NCBI GenBank assembly: GCA_015548865.1
Contig: JADMXW010000008.1
Location: 1 to 64,000, forward strand
From: Serratia marcescens
GTDB lineage: Bacteria > Pseudomonadota > Gammaproteobacteria > Enterobacterales > Enterobacteriaceae
Direction of reading: 5' to 3'
DNA: 64,000 bases
Part shown: in pieces, positions 9,074 to 21,832 of the stretch
Position numbering within the stretch: the stretch's first letter is position 1
Layout of the letters: every line of letters starts with the position of its first letter
Translations under genes and position numbers: made by a program
Notes under the pieces: model-generated
What the model was told of the DNA's origin: nothing
Databases searched by the model: none
What the model saw: the letters and a program-made list of their open reading frames with translations, nothing else

Positions 9074-9196
9074 ATAATTCGAGTTGCAGGACAGCACGTT
9101 AACGTTTTGAACGCCGCTTGCGGCGGCATCAATAGAGGTGAGGCCCATGGATGGCCGAATAACGAGCGCAGCCAACGCACCTGCAACTTGAAGTAT
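9074..9196. repeat. Short inverted-repeat-ended intergenic element upstream of maeB
   Basis: ATAATTCGAGTTGCAGG (9074-9090) and CCTGCAACTTGAAGTAT (9180-9196) are imperfect inverted repeats, 14 of 17 matching, bounding 123 bp. A related sequence lies at 49088-49117. It looks like a dispersed non-coding repeat. The rest of the gap 8891-9311 holds no gene I can support and must contain the maeB promoter. Confidence 0.6.
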
Positions 9197-9311
9197 GGCG
9201 GGGATACGAGCAGTAATGATTGAACTTCTTACGGCGTTAACCTCTCCTTGTCTGTCTGGGATAGGCCGCCGCCCTACGTCACGACAACAAAAGCCTATAA
9301 GGGATACAACA

Positions 9312-11591
9312 ATGGATGAACAACTCAAACAGAGCGCATTGGATTTCCACCAGTATCCGGTGCCGGGGAAGATTCAGGTGTCCCCCACTAAACCGCTAGC
9401 GACCCAACGCGATTTAGCGTTGGCCTACTCACCTGGCGTTGCTGCACCTTGTCTCGAAATCGCCGAAGATCCGCTGGCTGCCTACAAATACACTGCACGC
9501 GGCAATCTGGTCGCGGTTATCTCCAACGGAACGGCGGTGCTTGGCCTTGGTAACATTGGTGCGTTGGCCGGCAAGCCGGTGATGGAAGGCAAGGGCGTTC
9601 TGTTTAAAAAATTCTCCGGCGTCGATGTGTTCGATATCGAAGTGGACGAACTGGATCCAGATAAACTGATCGACGTGATTGCCGCGCTGGAACCCACCTT
9701 TGGTGGCATTAACCTGGAAGATATCAAAGCGCCAGAGTGCTTCTATATTGAGAAGAAACTGCGTGAACGCATGAAGATTCCAGTGTTCCATGACGATCAG
9801 CACGGCACGGCGATCATCTGTACTGCGGCGGTATTGAACGGCCTGCGCGTGGTGGAGAAAAACATCTCTGACGTGCGTCTGGTGGTTTCCGGCGCGGGCG
9901 CAGCCTCCATTGCCTGCCTAAATTTGCTGGTGGCGCTGGGGCTGAAAAAACACAACATCGTGGTGTGCGATTCTCGCGGCGTGATCTACAAAGGCCGTGA
10001 CGCCAACATGGAAGAGAACAAGGCTATCTATGCGGTGGACGATAACGGTGCGCGTAAACTGGGAGATGTGATCCCTGACGCCGATATCTTCCTGGGTTGC
10101 TCCGGTCCCGGCGTATTGACGCAGGACATGGTGAAAACCATGGCGCCGCGTCCGCTGATCATGGCGCTGGCAAACCCGGAACCGGAGATTCTGCCACCGT
10201 TAGCGAAAGCAGTGCGCCCAGATGCCATCATCTGTACCGGGCGGTCTGATTACCCGAATCAGGTAAATAACGTTCTGTGCTTCCCGTTTATTTTCCGTGG
10301 CGCACTCGATGTGGGCGCAACCACCATCAACGAAGAGATGAAGCTGGCGTGCGTGAAGGCGATAGCTGATTTGGCGCTGGCGGAACAGAGTGAAGTGGTC
10401 GCCTCGGCGTATGGCGATCAGGAGTTGTCGTTCGGACCTGAATACCTGATCCCGAAACCTTTCGACCCACGTTTGATCATCAAGATTGCGCCTGCGGTGG
10501 CAAAAGCGGCGATGGATTCAGGTGTGGCGACGCGCCCTATTACCGACTTTGATGCCTACATCGAAAAACTGACGCAGTTTGTCTATAAAACCAACCTGTT
10601 TATGAAGCCAGTGTTCTCTCAGGCGCGTCAACAGCCAAAACGCGTGGTGTTGGCCGAAGGGGAAGATCCGCGCGTGCTGCACGCCACACAAGAGCTGGTG
10701 ACGCTGGGGTTGGCCTTCCCCATTCTGATCGGGCGTCCCGGTGTTATTGAGAAGCGGCTGCAAAAACTCGGTTTGCAAATCACCATCGGTAAGGATTTTG
10801 AGGTGGTGAACAATGAATCCGATCCGCGCTTCAAGGAATACTGGTCGGAATATTACGCGTTGATGAAACGCCGTGGCGTCTCGCAGGAAACCGCGCAGCG
10901 CGAAGTGATCCGCAACCCGACGGTGATTGCCGCCATCATGGTGCAACGCGGTGAAGCGGATGCGATGATCTGCGGCACCATTGGTACCTATGAAGAGCAT
11001 TTCGAGGTGGTAGAGAAAGTGCTGGGTTACCGCGACGGCGTGCACGTGGCGGGGGCCATGAATGCCCTGCTGCTGCCGAGCGGCAACACCTTTATCGCTG
11101 ACACTTATGTCAACCCTGACCCTACGCCGGAGCAACTGGCAGAAATCACCTTGATGGCCGCGCAAACCGTGCGTCGTTTCGGTATCGAACCGAAAGTTGC
11201 GCTGTTGTCGCACTCCAACTTTGGCACGTCGAACTCGCCTACCGCACGCAAAATGCGTGAAGCATTGGCATTGATCAACAAGCTGGCGCCGGAACTGGAA
11301 GTGGACGGTGAGATGCACGGCGATGCCGCGTTGGTGGAAACGATTCGCCGCGAGCAAATGCCGGATAGCCCGTTAAAAGGTTCTGCCAATATTCTCATCA
11401 TGCCGAACATGGAAGCGGCGCGTATCAGCTATAACCTGCTGCGGGTTTCCTCTTCTGAGGGGGTGACGGTAGGTCCGGTGCTGATGGGCGTTGCCAAACC
11501 AGTGCATATCCTGACGCCGATTGCCTCAGTACGGCGTATTGTCAACATGGTGGCGCTGGCCGTGGTGGAAGCGCAGACGCAGCCGCTGTAA
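9312..11591 (+). CDS. maeB: NADP-dependent malic enzyme
   Basis: A 759-residue enzyme, the same length as E. coli MaeB, decarboxylating malate to pyruvate with NADP. The N-terminal malic domain has [13 protein letters not shown] and [11 protein letters not shown]. The Rossmann domain (about 160-400) has [14 protein letters not shown]. The C-terminal third resembles phosphotransacetylase ([15 protein letters not shown]), a regulatory domain in this family. The start [13 protein letters not shown] matches the family. An in-frame extension back to 9195 enters the repeat and is rejected. It marks one edge of the apionate insertion, since maeB adjoins talA in E. coli. Confidence 0.96.
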   Translation: MDEQLKQSALDFHQYPVPGKIQVSPTKPLATQRDLALAYSPGVAAPCLEIAEDPLAAYKYTARGNLVAVISNGTAVLGLGNIGALAGKPVMEGKGVLFKKFSGVDVFDIEVDELDPDKLIDVIAALEPTFGGINLEDIKAPECFYIEKKLRERMKIPVFHDDQHGTAIICTAAVLNGLRVVEKNISDVRLVVSGAGAASIACLNLLVALGLKKHNIVVCDSRGVIYKGRDANMEENKAIYAVDDNGARKLGDVIPDADIFLGCSGPGVLTQDMVKTMAPRPLIMALANPEPEILPPLAKAVRPDAIICTGRSDYPNQVNNVLCFPFIFRGALDVGATTINEEMKLACVKAIADLALAEQSEVVASAYGDQELSFGPEYLIPKPFDPRLIIKIAPAVAKAAMDSGVATRPITDFDAYIEKLTQFVYKTNLFMKPVFSQARQQPKRVVLAEGEDPRVLHATQELVTLGLAFPILIGRPGVIEKRLQKLGLQITIGKDFEVVNNESDPRFKEYWSEYYALMKRRGVSQETAQREVIRNPTVIAAIMVQRGEADAMICGTIGTYEEHFEVVEKVLGYRDGVHVAGAMNALLLPSGNTFIADTYVNPDPTPEQLAEITLMAAQTVRRFGIEPKVALLSHSNFGTSNSPTARKMREALALINKLAPELEVDGEMHGDAALVETIRREQMPDSPLKGSANILIMPNMEAARISYNLLRVSSSEGVTVGPVLMGVAKPVHILTPIASVRRIVNMVALAVVEAQTQPL

Positions 11592-11613
11592 ATCGATCTG
11601 TGCGCTGTACAGT

Positions 11614-11637
11614 AAACAGCCCATTCTTGGGCTGTTT
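11614..11637 (+). terminator. maeB terminator
   Basis: A perfect 10-bp stem AAACAGCCCA/TGGGCTGTTT with loop TTCT lies 22 bp after the maeB stop. A mosaic repeat begins immediately after it. Confidence 0.75.
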
Positions 11638-12066
11638 CAGACTGATGACAAAACCGCTTTACCCCTTCGTCGTCCTCGGCGAAAGCCGGGGATCTCTGTA
11701 AGAATAAACGCGTTTCTTCTGTTAGAGATTCCCGCTTTCGCGCTGAGGAATCCCCACAAATTTAGGTCAAATCTTTTTGTTGGTGCAGTGAACGTTTCGT
11801 GCGCGTTAACCTGCGCGGTTATTTGCACGGTACATCGCACGCGCCCGACTCAGGGCGTTCAGTCGCCTTCGTCCCGAGCCCCTGGCTTTGCGCGGGAAAT
11901 AACGCCGCTACGCGGTGCCTTCGGAACCCGAGTCCACTAACGGGCCGCCAGCGACGCGGAAAACTTGTCTCATCCATGAGACTCGCCCCTGCGGGGCCAC
12001 TGCTCGCAGCGTTCAAAAATGCTCCCGGAATTTTTGTCAGACGCGGCGCTGACTTTCGCGGGAGTG
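11638..12066. repeat. Mosaic intergenic repeat, copy A
   Basis: It begins CAGACTGATGACAAA and contains three blocks recurring elsewhere in the window. Block 1 (about 11638-11770) matches copy D and partly copy B. Block 3 (about 11790-11940) matches copy C. Block 2 (about 11965-12062) matches copy D closely. Open frames within it coincide with those in copy D and are a by-product of the repeat. No transposase is present, so it resembles a non-autonomous element. Confidence 0.75.
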
Positions 12067-12092
12067 GGAATGGCTGGTTTTTTATCAAGGCG

Positions 12093-13516
<1,424 letters not shown>

Positions 13517-13663
13517 CTACTAGTATAGCCTGTCACCGCAGCGAGGTGTTGGCTTTCCTGTTGCCGAAGTGGCTCAATGGGGGGAATGACAGCAAATTGA
13601 TATTGCGTCTGTGTGAGATCACGCGATAATCAGATTTTCCTTAGCGATCAACGGGGGGATCCC

Positions 13664-14089
13664 ATGGAAATCCGCGTATTCAGACAAGACGACTTTGAAG
13701 AAGTGATTACCCTTTGGGAACGTTGCGATCTGCTACGCCCCTGGAACGATCCGGAAATGGATATTGAGCGTAAATTGAATCACGATGCCTCCCTGTTTTT
13801 AGTGGCCGAAGTGGGCGGTGAAATCGTGGGTTCGGTGATGGGGGGGTATGACGGTCATCGCGGCTCAGCCTACTATCTGGGGGTGCATCCGGATTTTCGT
13901 GGGCGTGGCATCGCTAACGCGTTGATTAGCCGCCTGGAAAAAAAGTTGATTGCACGCGGTTGCCCCAAAATCCATCTGATGGTGCGGCAAGACAATGATG
14001 CGGTGATCGGCATGTATGAGAAGTTGAACTACGATATCGTGGATTCCGTTACGCTGGGAAAACGTCTGATCGAAGACCAGGAGTATTGA
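13664..14089 (+). CDS. ypeA: GNAT-family acetyltransferase YpeA
   Basis: A 141-residue single-domain N-acetyltransferase, the same length as E. coli YpeA. The acetyl-CoA loop is in [17 protein letters not shown], and the C-terminal part reads [22 protein letters not shown]. The ATG at 13664, behind GGGGGGATCCC, is used rather than an upstream GTG because it matches the family N-terminus [10 protein letters not shown]. The substrate is unknown. A strong terminator follows. Confidence 0.9.
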   Translation: MEIRVFRQDDFEEVITLWERCDLLRPWNDPEMDIERKLNHDASLFLVAEVGGEIVGSVMGGYDGHRGSAYYLGVHPDFRGRGIANALISRLEKKLIARGCPKIHLMVRQDNDAVIGMYEKLNYDIVDSVTLGKRLIEDQEY

Positions 14090-14149
14090 TCGCTATTGTT
14101 GGTTTTTTGCTTGTTGCTTGAAAATGACTTCGTCAGAAAATTTTATTTG

Positions 14150-14175
14150 AAACGCACATACCAGTATGTGCGTTT
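14150..14175 (+). terminator. ypeA terminator
   Basis: A perfect 12-bp inverted repeat AAACGCACATAC/GTATGTGCGTTT followed by T residues, about 60 bp after the ypeA stop. Confidence 0.75.
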
Positions 14176-14275
14176 TCTATCGATGTGTTACGTTATGTTT
14201 GATATTAAAATCAGTTTGGTCATTGATATGTATTCAAGTGTTGAGAATACGCTAGGCAATATGGATTAAATGGGT

Positions 14276-14785
14276 TTACCTCGAGCTTAAGGTGTTTAGG
14301 CTTTCATATTTTTCAATGAGCTTTTTTACATGATTTGATTCCAGATGTTTTATACAATCTCTTTCTGGTGTGGCTAAGGTATGGGATTTACTTCCATACA
14401 GTATACTGTCATTTTGTGTTGAGATAACTGGTGCAGGGACAATCATCCCTATGGTTTTGGGCGCAGTGGAGGACATGATGTTGCTTCTCTTATCGGAGGG
14501 AACATATGTGAAGGTGCGAGGGGGTTTGGGAATGGGGGAAAACCACGTAGTATTCGAGCCCTTTGACTTAAATCCATCGGCATTCAATAAATGGGTGAAA
14601 ATCGATTTTTTATTGCCAGATTGACCTTCTTTTGACGTTATTTTTCGGACGTTATTTTTAGTATTTTCTATTTTTATAATTAAATTTAAAAACATTTTTC
14701 TGAGGCTGTTATTTTGGGACGGTGCGTTTACACGATTTGATATGAAACAATTTAATAATGAGGTCTTGCCGTTAATCCTAATCAT
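14276..14785 (-). CDS. AT-rich orphan protein, function unknown
   Basis: A 169-residue protein I do not recognise. It has a good ribosome-binding site, AAGGAG 7 nt before the ATG. It is clearly richer in A+T than its neighbours and lies between conserved core genes (ypeA and yfeY), which suggests acquisition by transfer. It is basic and rich in Ser, Thr, Asn, Lys and Pro, with no signal peptide, membrane segment or catalytic motif. The middle holds Pro/Ser-rich stretches (PIPKPPRTFTYVPSDKRS, SSTAPKTIGMIVPAP). Such composition is seen in some secreted effectors, but no Hrp-type promoter was found upstream. The opposite-strand frame 14370-14624 has no such start signal. Confidence 0.55.
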   Translation of the reverse strand: MIRINGKTSLLNCFISNRVNAPSQNNSLRKMFLNLIIKIENTKNNVRKITSKEGQSGNKKSIFTHLLNADGFKSKGSNTTWFSPIPKPPRTFTYVPSDKRSNIMSSTAPKTIGMIVPAPVISTQNDSILYGSKSHTLATPERDCIKHLESNHVKKLIEKYESLNTLSSR

Positions 14786-14953
14786 ATATACTCCTTGTTT
14801 ATTACTTCCTCGTTAAATAATTTAACTGAAAATATGTCATTATCATCATTGATATGATTGACTCGGTGTATTATTTTTTCATGAAATGAAGTAGTGTGAT
14901 TTCAAAAAGAAATCATCGATAATATGATTTTTAGTTCTGTTCAGCCCACGTCT

Positions 14954-15002
14954 AGGGCAATGTGGTTTTTGCTAAGCCTCTTGCATTTAGCAAAATGGCC
15001 CT
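14954..15002. other. Large hairpin in the orphan-yfeY gap
   Basis: AGGGC pairs with GCCCT, and inside it TTTTGCTAA (14967-14975) pairs with TTAGCAAAA (14987-14995). The 366-bp gap 14786-15151 otherwise holds AT-rich sequence and a second hairpin, CCCTCAC/GTGAGGG at 15091-15114. I see no gene in it. Confidence 0.45.
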
Positions 15003-15062
15003 TGATTGCTTCCTCTTGCAGTAATAATCCACGATAATCTTCCGTACTTGACCGTTTTTTAC

Positions 15063-15090
15063 GGCACTTTTCCCAGGCCAGAGACTCAAA
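15063..15090 (+). promoter_or_regulatory. Candidate sigma-E promoter for yfeY
   Basis: GGCACTT (15063-15069) differs by one base from the sigma-E -35 element GGAACTT. After 15 bp comes CTCAAA, 4 of 6 against GTCTAA. E. coli yfeY is a known sigma-E regulon member, which raises the likelihood. Found by eye. Confidence 0.4.
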
Positions 15091-15151
15091 CCCTCACGCA
15101 TACGATTGTGAGGGGGCGCTGGTGCCGCTCACTGTTATAGGAATTTATGTT

Positions 15152-15754
15152 ATGAGGTTTCGCTCTGTTCAGTTGGTTGTTCCCTGTGTGATGGCCGCCT
15201 CTTTATTGACGGGATGTAGCGCGCTCTCCAATTTTTCCTGGTCCAGCCTGTCGCCGTTCAACTGGTTTGGCAGCAAAATAGAGGTGTCAGATGCAGGAGT
15301 CGGCGGGCTTAACAGCGGTACGCCGCTGGCACAAGAGCCGATAAACAAGGCGCTAAACGGCAATTATCGTTTACGCAGCGGCATGGGCACCACTAACGGC
15401 CAAATTACGGCGTTCTATGAAGCGCTGGATGGCAATCAAATCAAACTGCTGATAAGCGGTAAGCCCAAAGCGCAGGTAAATCGCGTTGAGGTGATGGATG
15501 TGAAGATTGCCAGCGTATGGGGCGTGAAAATCGGGGATGCGTTCAGCGCGCATTACAGCAAAGCTTTTGAGGTCTGCCAGCTTGCTAAAGGGGACGATGC
15601 CCGTAGCGTAGAGTGCGTGGAATCACAAAGCAAGCATGTGAGTTATCTCTACTCTGGCGAGTGGAGCGGCCCGGAAGGATTAATGCCATCTGATGATATT
15701 CTGCAATCCTGGCATGTCAGCAAAATTATCTGGCACGCACAAGCGCGTGACTGA
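15152..15754 (+). CDS. yfeY: YfeY-type outer-membrane lipoprotein
   Basis: A 200-residue lipoprotein. The signal peptide ends in the lipobox LLTG-C with Cys22 as the acylation site, followed by a Ser/Phe/Trp-rich linker and a soluble domain. The ATG at 15152 (AGGA about 10 nt upstream) gives a normal signal peptide. A GTG 30 nt upstream would add residues ahead of it. Ser follows closely after the Cys rather than Asp, consistent with outer-membrane sorting. Position next to yfeX and resemblance to E. coli YfeY support the name. Molecular function is unknown. Confidence 0.85.
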   Translation: MRFRSVQLVVPCVMAASLLTGCSALSNFSWSSLSPFNWFGSKIEVSDAGVGGLNSGTPLAQEPINKALNGNYRLRSGMGTTNGQITAFYEALDGNQIKLLISGKPKAQVNRVEVMDVKIASVWGVKIGDAFSAHYSKAFEVCQLAKGDDARSVECVESQSKHVSYLYSGEWSGPEGLMPSDDILQSWHVSKIIWHAQARD

Positions 15755-15947
15755 TATCAGCATCTCTGCCTTGCTCAAACAACGCCTATCACGCATGGCG
15801 CGGTAACGCGCCAACATTTCATCGTTTATTTTTATCCTTTGCTTTTGAACAAAGCACATTGCCGCGAATGCGGTATGATGAATGTCTTAGGCCATGTAGT
15901 GCCAAAAAACGATAAAAGCAGATAATTAAAACATGAGGAAGCCTGAA

Positions 15948-16847
15948 ATGACGCAGATACAGAGCGGAATTTTGCTTGAGCACCGTCGTTTTGCCATTTT
16001 TATTGAAGCCATGATTCAAGACGAATTTGATGCTATCCGCCAAGGATGCAAGAAATTTTGCCAGTCGTTGCAGGAGTTGCAGGAACGCTTTCCCGATGCA
16101 GGGCTGGGTGCGACGCTGGCGTTTGGTCATGATGTGTGGCGCGATCTTGACTGCACGACAGGTGCTGCTGAATTGAAACCTTTTACACCGCTAGGTAAAG
16201 GGTTGGCTCCGGCGACTCAGCGCGATCTACTGTTGCATATTCAATCTCTGCGTCACGATGTTAATTTTAGCCTGGCTCAGGCAGCGTTGGCCGCGTTTGG
16301 TTCCGCGATTCGCGTTGAAGAAGAAACACACGGCTTCCGTTGGGTGGAAGATCGCGATCTGAGCGGGTTTGTGGACGGCACAGAAAACCCGCAGGGCGAT
16401 GCAAGGCGTGAAGTGGCGATTATCGCCGACGATCAACCGGACGCAGGCGGTAGCTATGTATTTGTGCAACGCTGGGAGCATAACCTCAAACAGTTGCAGC
16501 GTCTGAGCGTGGAGCAGCAGGAGCAGATGATAGGCCGCACCAAGCAGGATAACGAAGAGATCCCAGCAGAACAGCGCCCAACGACATCGCACTTGAGTCG
16601 GGTTGATCTTAAAGAAGAGGGTAAAGGGCTGAAAATTTTGCGCCAGAGCATGCCTTATGGCACGGCCAGTGGCAAACATGGACTTTACTTTATTGCCTAT
16701 TGCGCACGGTTGCATAATATTGAACAGCAATTACTGAGCATGTTCGGTGACCGCGATGGTAAACGCGATGATATGCTGCGCTTTACGCGCGCCGTCAGCG
16801 GTAGCTACTTCTTCGCCCCTTCGCTGGATAAACTGCTCGCGTTGTAA
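15948..16847 (+). CDS. yfeX: DyP-type haem peroxidase YfeX
   Basis: A 299-residue dye-decolourising peroxidase. The family motif GFVDGTENP carries the distal catalytic Asp (Asp143). The proximal haem ligand is His215 in TSHLSRVDL. Both numbers coincide with E. coli YfeX. A C-terminal YFIAYCARL stretch completes the domain. The ATG at 15948, behind GAGGAA, fits the family start [12 protein letters not shown]. The protein binds haem in the cytoplasm, and its physiological substrate is debated. Confidence 0.95.
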   Translation: MTQIQSGILLEHRRFAIFIEAMIQDEFDAIRQGCKKFCQSLQELQERFPDAGLGATLAFGHDVWRDLDCTTGAAELKPFTPLGKGLAPATQRDLLLHIQSLRHDVNFSLAQAALAAFGSAIRVEEETHGFRWVEDRDLSGFVDGTENPQGDARREVAIIADDQPDAGGSYVFVQRWEHNLKQLQRLSVEQQEQMIGRTKQDNEEIPAEQRPTTSHLSRVDLKEEGKGLKILRQSMPYGTASGKHGLYFIAYCARLHNIEQQLLSMFGDRDGKRDDMLRFTRAVSGSYFFAPSLDKLLAL

Positions 16848-16879
16848 CATTTTTGTGTTGAGTGGGTAGGGGATACGCG

Positions 16880-17761
16880 TTGAGTACGCTGGATAACACA
16901 ATAGGCAATACGCCGCTCGTCAAGCTGCAAAGGCTGACGCAGGCCACCGGCAGTGAGGTCTGGCTTAAGCTGGAAGGGAATAATCCGGCGGGCTCGGTGA
17001 AAGATCGCCCGGTACGTTTTATGGTGGAGCAGGCCGAACGGCGCGGGGAAATAGCCCCCGGCGATCGGCTGATTGAAGCAACCAGCGGTAACACCGGTAT
17101 TGCGCTGGCGATGATTGCTGCAGTGAAAGGATATCGCCTGCGGCTGTTGATGCCGGAGAACATGAGCCGTGAGCGGCAACTGGCGATGCGCGCCTACGGT
17201 GCGGAGCTGGTGCTGGTTACCCCAGAATGTGGCATGGAAGGCGCACGCGATCTGGCGCGCCAAATGGCTGAATCAGGTGAGGGTAAAGTGCTCGACCAGT
17301 TCAACAATCCGGATAACGCGCTGGCGCATTTTATGACCACGGGGCCGGAAATCTGGCAGCAAACGCAAGGTGCGCTGACCCATTTTGTGTCTTCTATGGG
17401 CACTACCGGTACGCTTTCTGGTGTCAGCCGCTTCCTGAAACAGCAACGCTCGTCCATCTGTACTATCGGTTTGCAACCTGCGTCGGGGAGCCATATCCCC
17501 GGAATCCGCCGTTGGGCGCTAGGGTACGAACCGGGGATTTTTCAGCCACAGTACGTTGATCGTGTGATGGATATTACCCAGCAAGAGTCGGAAACCACGT
17601 TGCGATGCTTGGCGCAGGAAGAGGGTATTTTCTGTGGTGTCAGTTCTGGCGGTGCTGTTGCGGGGGCACTGCGCGTCGCGCAGGAAAACCCCGGCAGCAC
17701 GATCGTCGCGATTGTCTGCGATCGCGGCGATCGTTATCTGTCCACAGGCGTATTTGGCTAA
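16880..17761 (+). CDS. cysM: Cysteine synthase B
   Basis: A 293-residue PLP enzyme making cysteine, or S-sulfocysteine with thiosulfate, from O-acetylserine. The PLP lysine is in NPAGSVKDRP, the substrate loop in [13 protein letters not shown], and the PLP-phosphate loop in SSMGTTGTLSGVSR. The TTG at 16880 is chosen because it gives STLDNTIGNTPLVKLQ, matching E. coli CysM, with AGGGG about 10 nt upstream. CysM rather than CysK is indicated by the GIRRW and IFCGVSSGGAVAG blocks. A separate cysK lies at 27476. It converges on macB with only 2 bp between them. Confidence 0.94.
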   Translation: MSTLDNTIGNTPLVKLQRLTQATGSEVWLKLEGNNPAGSVKDRPVRFMVEQAERRGEIAPGDRLIEATSGNTGIALAMIAAVKGYRLRLLMPENMSRERQLAMRAYGAELVLVTPECGMEGARDLARQMAESGEGKVLDQFNNPDNALAHFMTTGPEIWQQTQGALTHFVSSMGTTGTLSGVSRFLKQQRSSICTIGLQPASGSHIPGIRRWALGYEPGIFQPQYVDRVMDITQQESETTLRCLAQEEGIFCGVSSGGAVAGALRVAQENPGSTIVAIVCDRGDRYLSTGVFG

Positions 17762-17763
17762 CG

Positions 17764-19716
<1,953 letters not shown>

Positions 19717-19729
19717 ACGCTAGCTCCCA

Positions 19730-20932
19730 TTACATCGGCGGCGGGCCAGGGTGGCGCGACGATGCCGATGAAGAACCCGGTTGTTGGCTAATGATCACCT
19801 GTTCGCCGGCGCTGACGCCGGAGAGTAATTGGGTATGCACGTTGTCGTTAATGCCAACGGTGACTTCGCGGGATTCACGTTGCCCTTGTGCATTCACAAT
19901 CTGTACCACGGTTTTGCCATTAAGCTGTTGTACGGCGGTGGCGGGCACAACCAGCGCATTTTTTACCGCAGCGCGCAGAATATAGACCTGCGCTGTCATG
20001 GATATACGCAGCGTGCCTTCCGGGTTGTCGACGTCAAACAAGCCGTTGTAGTAGATGGCCTTGGTGGTTGAAGAACTGCTACTGCTGCTGGAACTGCTGG
20101 ACGAACTGGTGGTTTCGTCGTTGATAGAGTCCGGTGCCGGTTCTATGGCTCGCAGCGTTGCCTGATATCGCTTGGTAGGCTGACCAAGAATGGTGAACCA
20201 GACAGGCATGCCAACCTTCACGTTGACCACATCAGCTTCGGAAATCTGTGCTTTCACCGTCATGGTGTCCAGATTCGCCACTTTGGCGATGGTGGGCGTA
20301 GTTTGTGCTGCGTTGACGGTTTGTCCCGCTTCTACCGGGATAGCGACAATAGTGCCGTCCATCGGGGCGGTAATTTGTGTATAGCCCAGATTGACTTTGG
20401 CGGTGCTGGTGGCGATCTCCGCCTGAGAAATTTGAGCGTCGAGTGCGGCAATATCTGCCATAGTGGCATCCAGCGTGGCCTTGGCACTATCGTAATCGGC
20501 CTGGGCACCAACACCGCGTTGCATTAGCATTTGCTGACGCTGCCAACTAAGCTGATTGTTGCGTAGCGTGGCTTGCTTGGCAGCACGCTGTGCCTGAATG
20601 TTTTTCAACGCAGCATCGCTGTCTTTCAGTGCATTTTGCTGCGTTAAATCATCAATTTCTGCCAGCAGTTGCCCCTTGGTCACCTTATCGCCCAGTGCGA
20701 TATGCAACGCTTTGATTTGCCCTGACACCTGAGCACCGACACTGACCTGCTTGAGTGCCTCAATGGTGCCATCTGCCAAGACGGTTTGCTCAATATCACG
20801 GGTTTCCACCGGCGCGGTAATGTAGTTCACTGGCGGAGGGGCGGCAAAGAAGTGCTTATATCCGAAGTAAAGGACAACGGCAGCAGCCAGTACGAGCAAC
20901 GATGTGCGTAATGACAAAAAACGAGCGGGCAT
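19730..20932 (-). CDS. macA: MacA periplasmic adaptor, with a poly-serine insert
   Basis: A 400-residue membrane-fusion protein. The N-terminal anchor helix covers about residues 9-27. Lipoyl/hairpin/barrel regions follow (GAQVSGQIKALHIALGDKV, GYTQITAPMDGTIVAIPV). It stabilises MacB and links it to TolC. Residues 276-288 (bases 20069-20107) are 13 consecutive serines flanked by Thr-Thr on both sides, in a loop before the membrane-proximal domain. The serines use AGT, AGC, TCG, TCC, TCT and TCA codons, so the run is not simple trinucleotide slippage. A hydrophilic Ser/Gly/His/Pro tail ends the protein. Confidence 0.93.
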   Translation of the reverse strand: MPARFLSLRTSLLVLAAAVVLYFGYKHFFAAPPPVNYITAPVETRDIEQTVLADGTIEALKQVSVGAQVSGQIKALHIALGDKVTKGQLLAEIDDLTQQNALKDSDAALKNIQAQRAAKQATLRNNQLSWQRQQMLMQRGVGAQADYDSAKATLDATMADIAALDAQISQAEIATSTAKVNLGYTQITAPMDGTIVAIPVEAGQTVNAAQTTPTIAKVANLDTMTVKAQISEADVVNVKVGMPVWFTILGQPTKRYQATLRAIEPAPDSINDETTSSSSSSSSSSSSSTTKAIYYNGLFDVDNPEGTLRISMTAQVYILRAAVKNALVVPATAVQQLNGKTVVQIVNAQGQRESREVTVGINDNVHTQLLSGVSAGEQVIISQQPGSSSASSRHPGPPPM

Positions 20933-21071
20933 GAGCAGTAAAATATCCTTATCGAGTGTTGACGCCTTAAAAGAAATCGGCGTCTGACTGGGTGATGCTG
21001 ACAGCGTAAAATAACGCCGTTACTTTACCCTGACTCTCTGACCCGATCTCGCCTATTTAGTGCTATGGAAG

Positions 21072-21087
21072 GTAAGAATTCAGTAAA
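21072..21087. promoter_or_regulatory. Candidate response-regulator binding site
   Basis: GTAAG (21072) and GTAAA (21083) are direct repeats 11 bp apart, resembling the CpxR pattern. An inverted GTAAA/TTTAC pair lies just upstream, within 21006-21027. They sit in the 219-bp gap between macA and the divergent response regulator. Found by eye. Confidence 0.35.
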
Positions 21088-21151
21088 GATGGCTGCGAAA
21101 AAGCGAATTAAACGAGAAAATAGCGTTTAGAACCACCAAGGGGAGCATGGT

Positions 21152-21832
21152 ATGAAGCTGTTGCTGGTTGATGATGATGTTGAGTTGGGAAATCTGCTCT
21201 GTGAATATCTCAGCGCTGAAGGATTTGCCGCATCGCGCGTGTTGACAGGGAAAGAGGGTGTTGAAAGCGCGCTGTCAGGAAACTATACCGCCATGATTCT
21301 GGATGTGATGTTACCGGACATGAGCGGGATCGACGTGTTACGGCAGGTGCGTAAGTCGAGCCGGTTGCCCATTATCATGTTGACGGCAAAGGGGGACAAT
21401 ATCGACCGCGTGATTGGTCTGGAAATGGGGGCTGATGATTATATGCCGAAGCCCTGTTTCCCACGTGAGTTGGTTGCGCGTCTGCGTGCGGTGCTGCGCC
21501 GTTATGACGAACGCCCGGAAAGACAGGAAAGTGAAGGGGCCGCCGTGTTAGGGGAACTGGTCTTGAATCCCGCTACGCGTACCAGCGAATGGAAGGGGCG
21601 TCCCTTTGATTTAACAGCCTCCGAGTTTAATTTGCTGGAACTGCTAGTACGCGCCTGTGAGCGCGTGGTTTCCAAAGACGAACTGTCAGAAAAATGTTTG
21701 GGGCGGCAGCGTGAAGCCTACGATCGCAGTGTGGATGTGCATATTAGCAACATTCGACAAAAGCTGGCGGAACTGCCGGGCAGCTCGATGACCATTGAAA
21801 CTGTGCGCAGCGTAGGATACCGGATTCGTTGA
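21152..21832 (+). CDS. OmpR/CpxR-family response regulator
   Basis: A 226-residue regulator. The receiver domain (1-115) has the acidic cluster LLVDDDVE, phospho-acceptor Asp51 in MILDVMLPD, the switch Thr in IIMLTAKGD and the conserved Lys in MPKPC. A winged-helix DNA-binding domain follows (about 130-226, ending SMTIETVRSVGYRIR). It resembles CpxR, but its position beside macAB shows it is a paralogous local system. It overlaps the kinase gene by TGATG. The divergent macAB operon is the obvious target. Confidence 0.92.
   Translation: MKLLLVDDDVELGNLLCEYLSAEGFAASRVLTGKEGVESALSGNYTAMILDVMLPDMSGIDVLRQVRKSSRLPIIMLTAKGDNIDRVIGLEMGADDYMPKPCFPRELVARLRAVLRRYDERPERQESEGAAVLGELVLNPATRTSEWKGRPFDLTASEFNLLELLVRACERVVSKDELSEKCLGRQREAYDRSVDVHISNIRQKLAELPGSSMTIETVRSVGYRIR

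Noticed and set aside
9195-9311. N-terminal extension of maeB (39 extra residues)
   Set aside because: It starts inside a repeat element, has no ribosome-binding site, and MaeB of other enterics begins at MDEQLKQ.
10518-11357. Long open frame antisense to maeB (279 codons)
   Set aside because: It is rich in His, Arg and Phe as expected from a mirror frame of a GC-skewed gene, with no ribosome-binding site.
14370-14624. Forward-strand frame opposite the AT-rich orphan
   Set aside because: It has no ribosome-binding site, whereas the reverse-strand frame has AAGGAG at the right distance and is twice as long.
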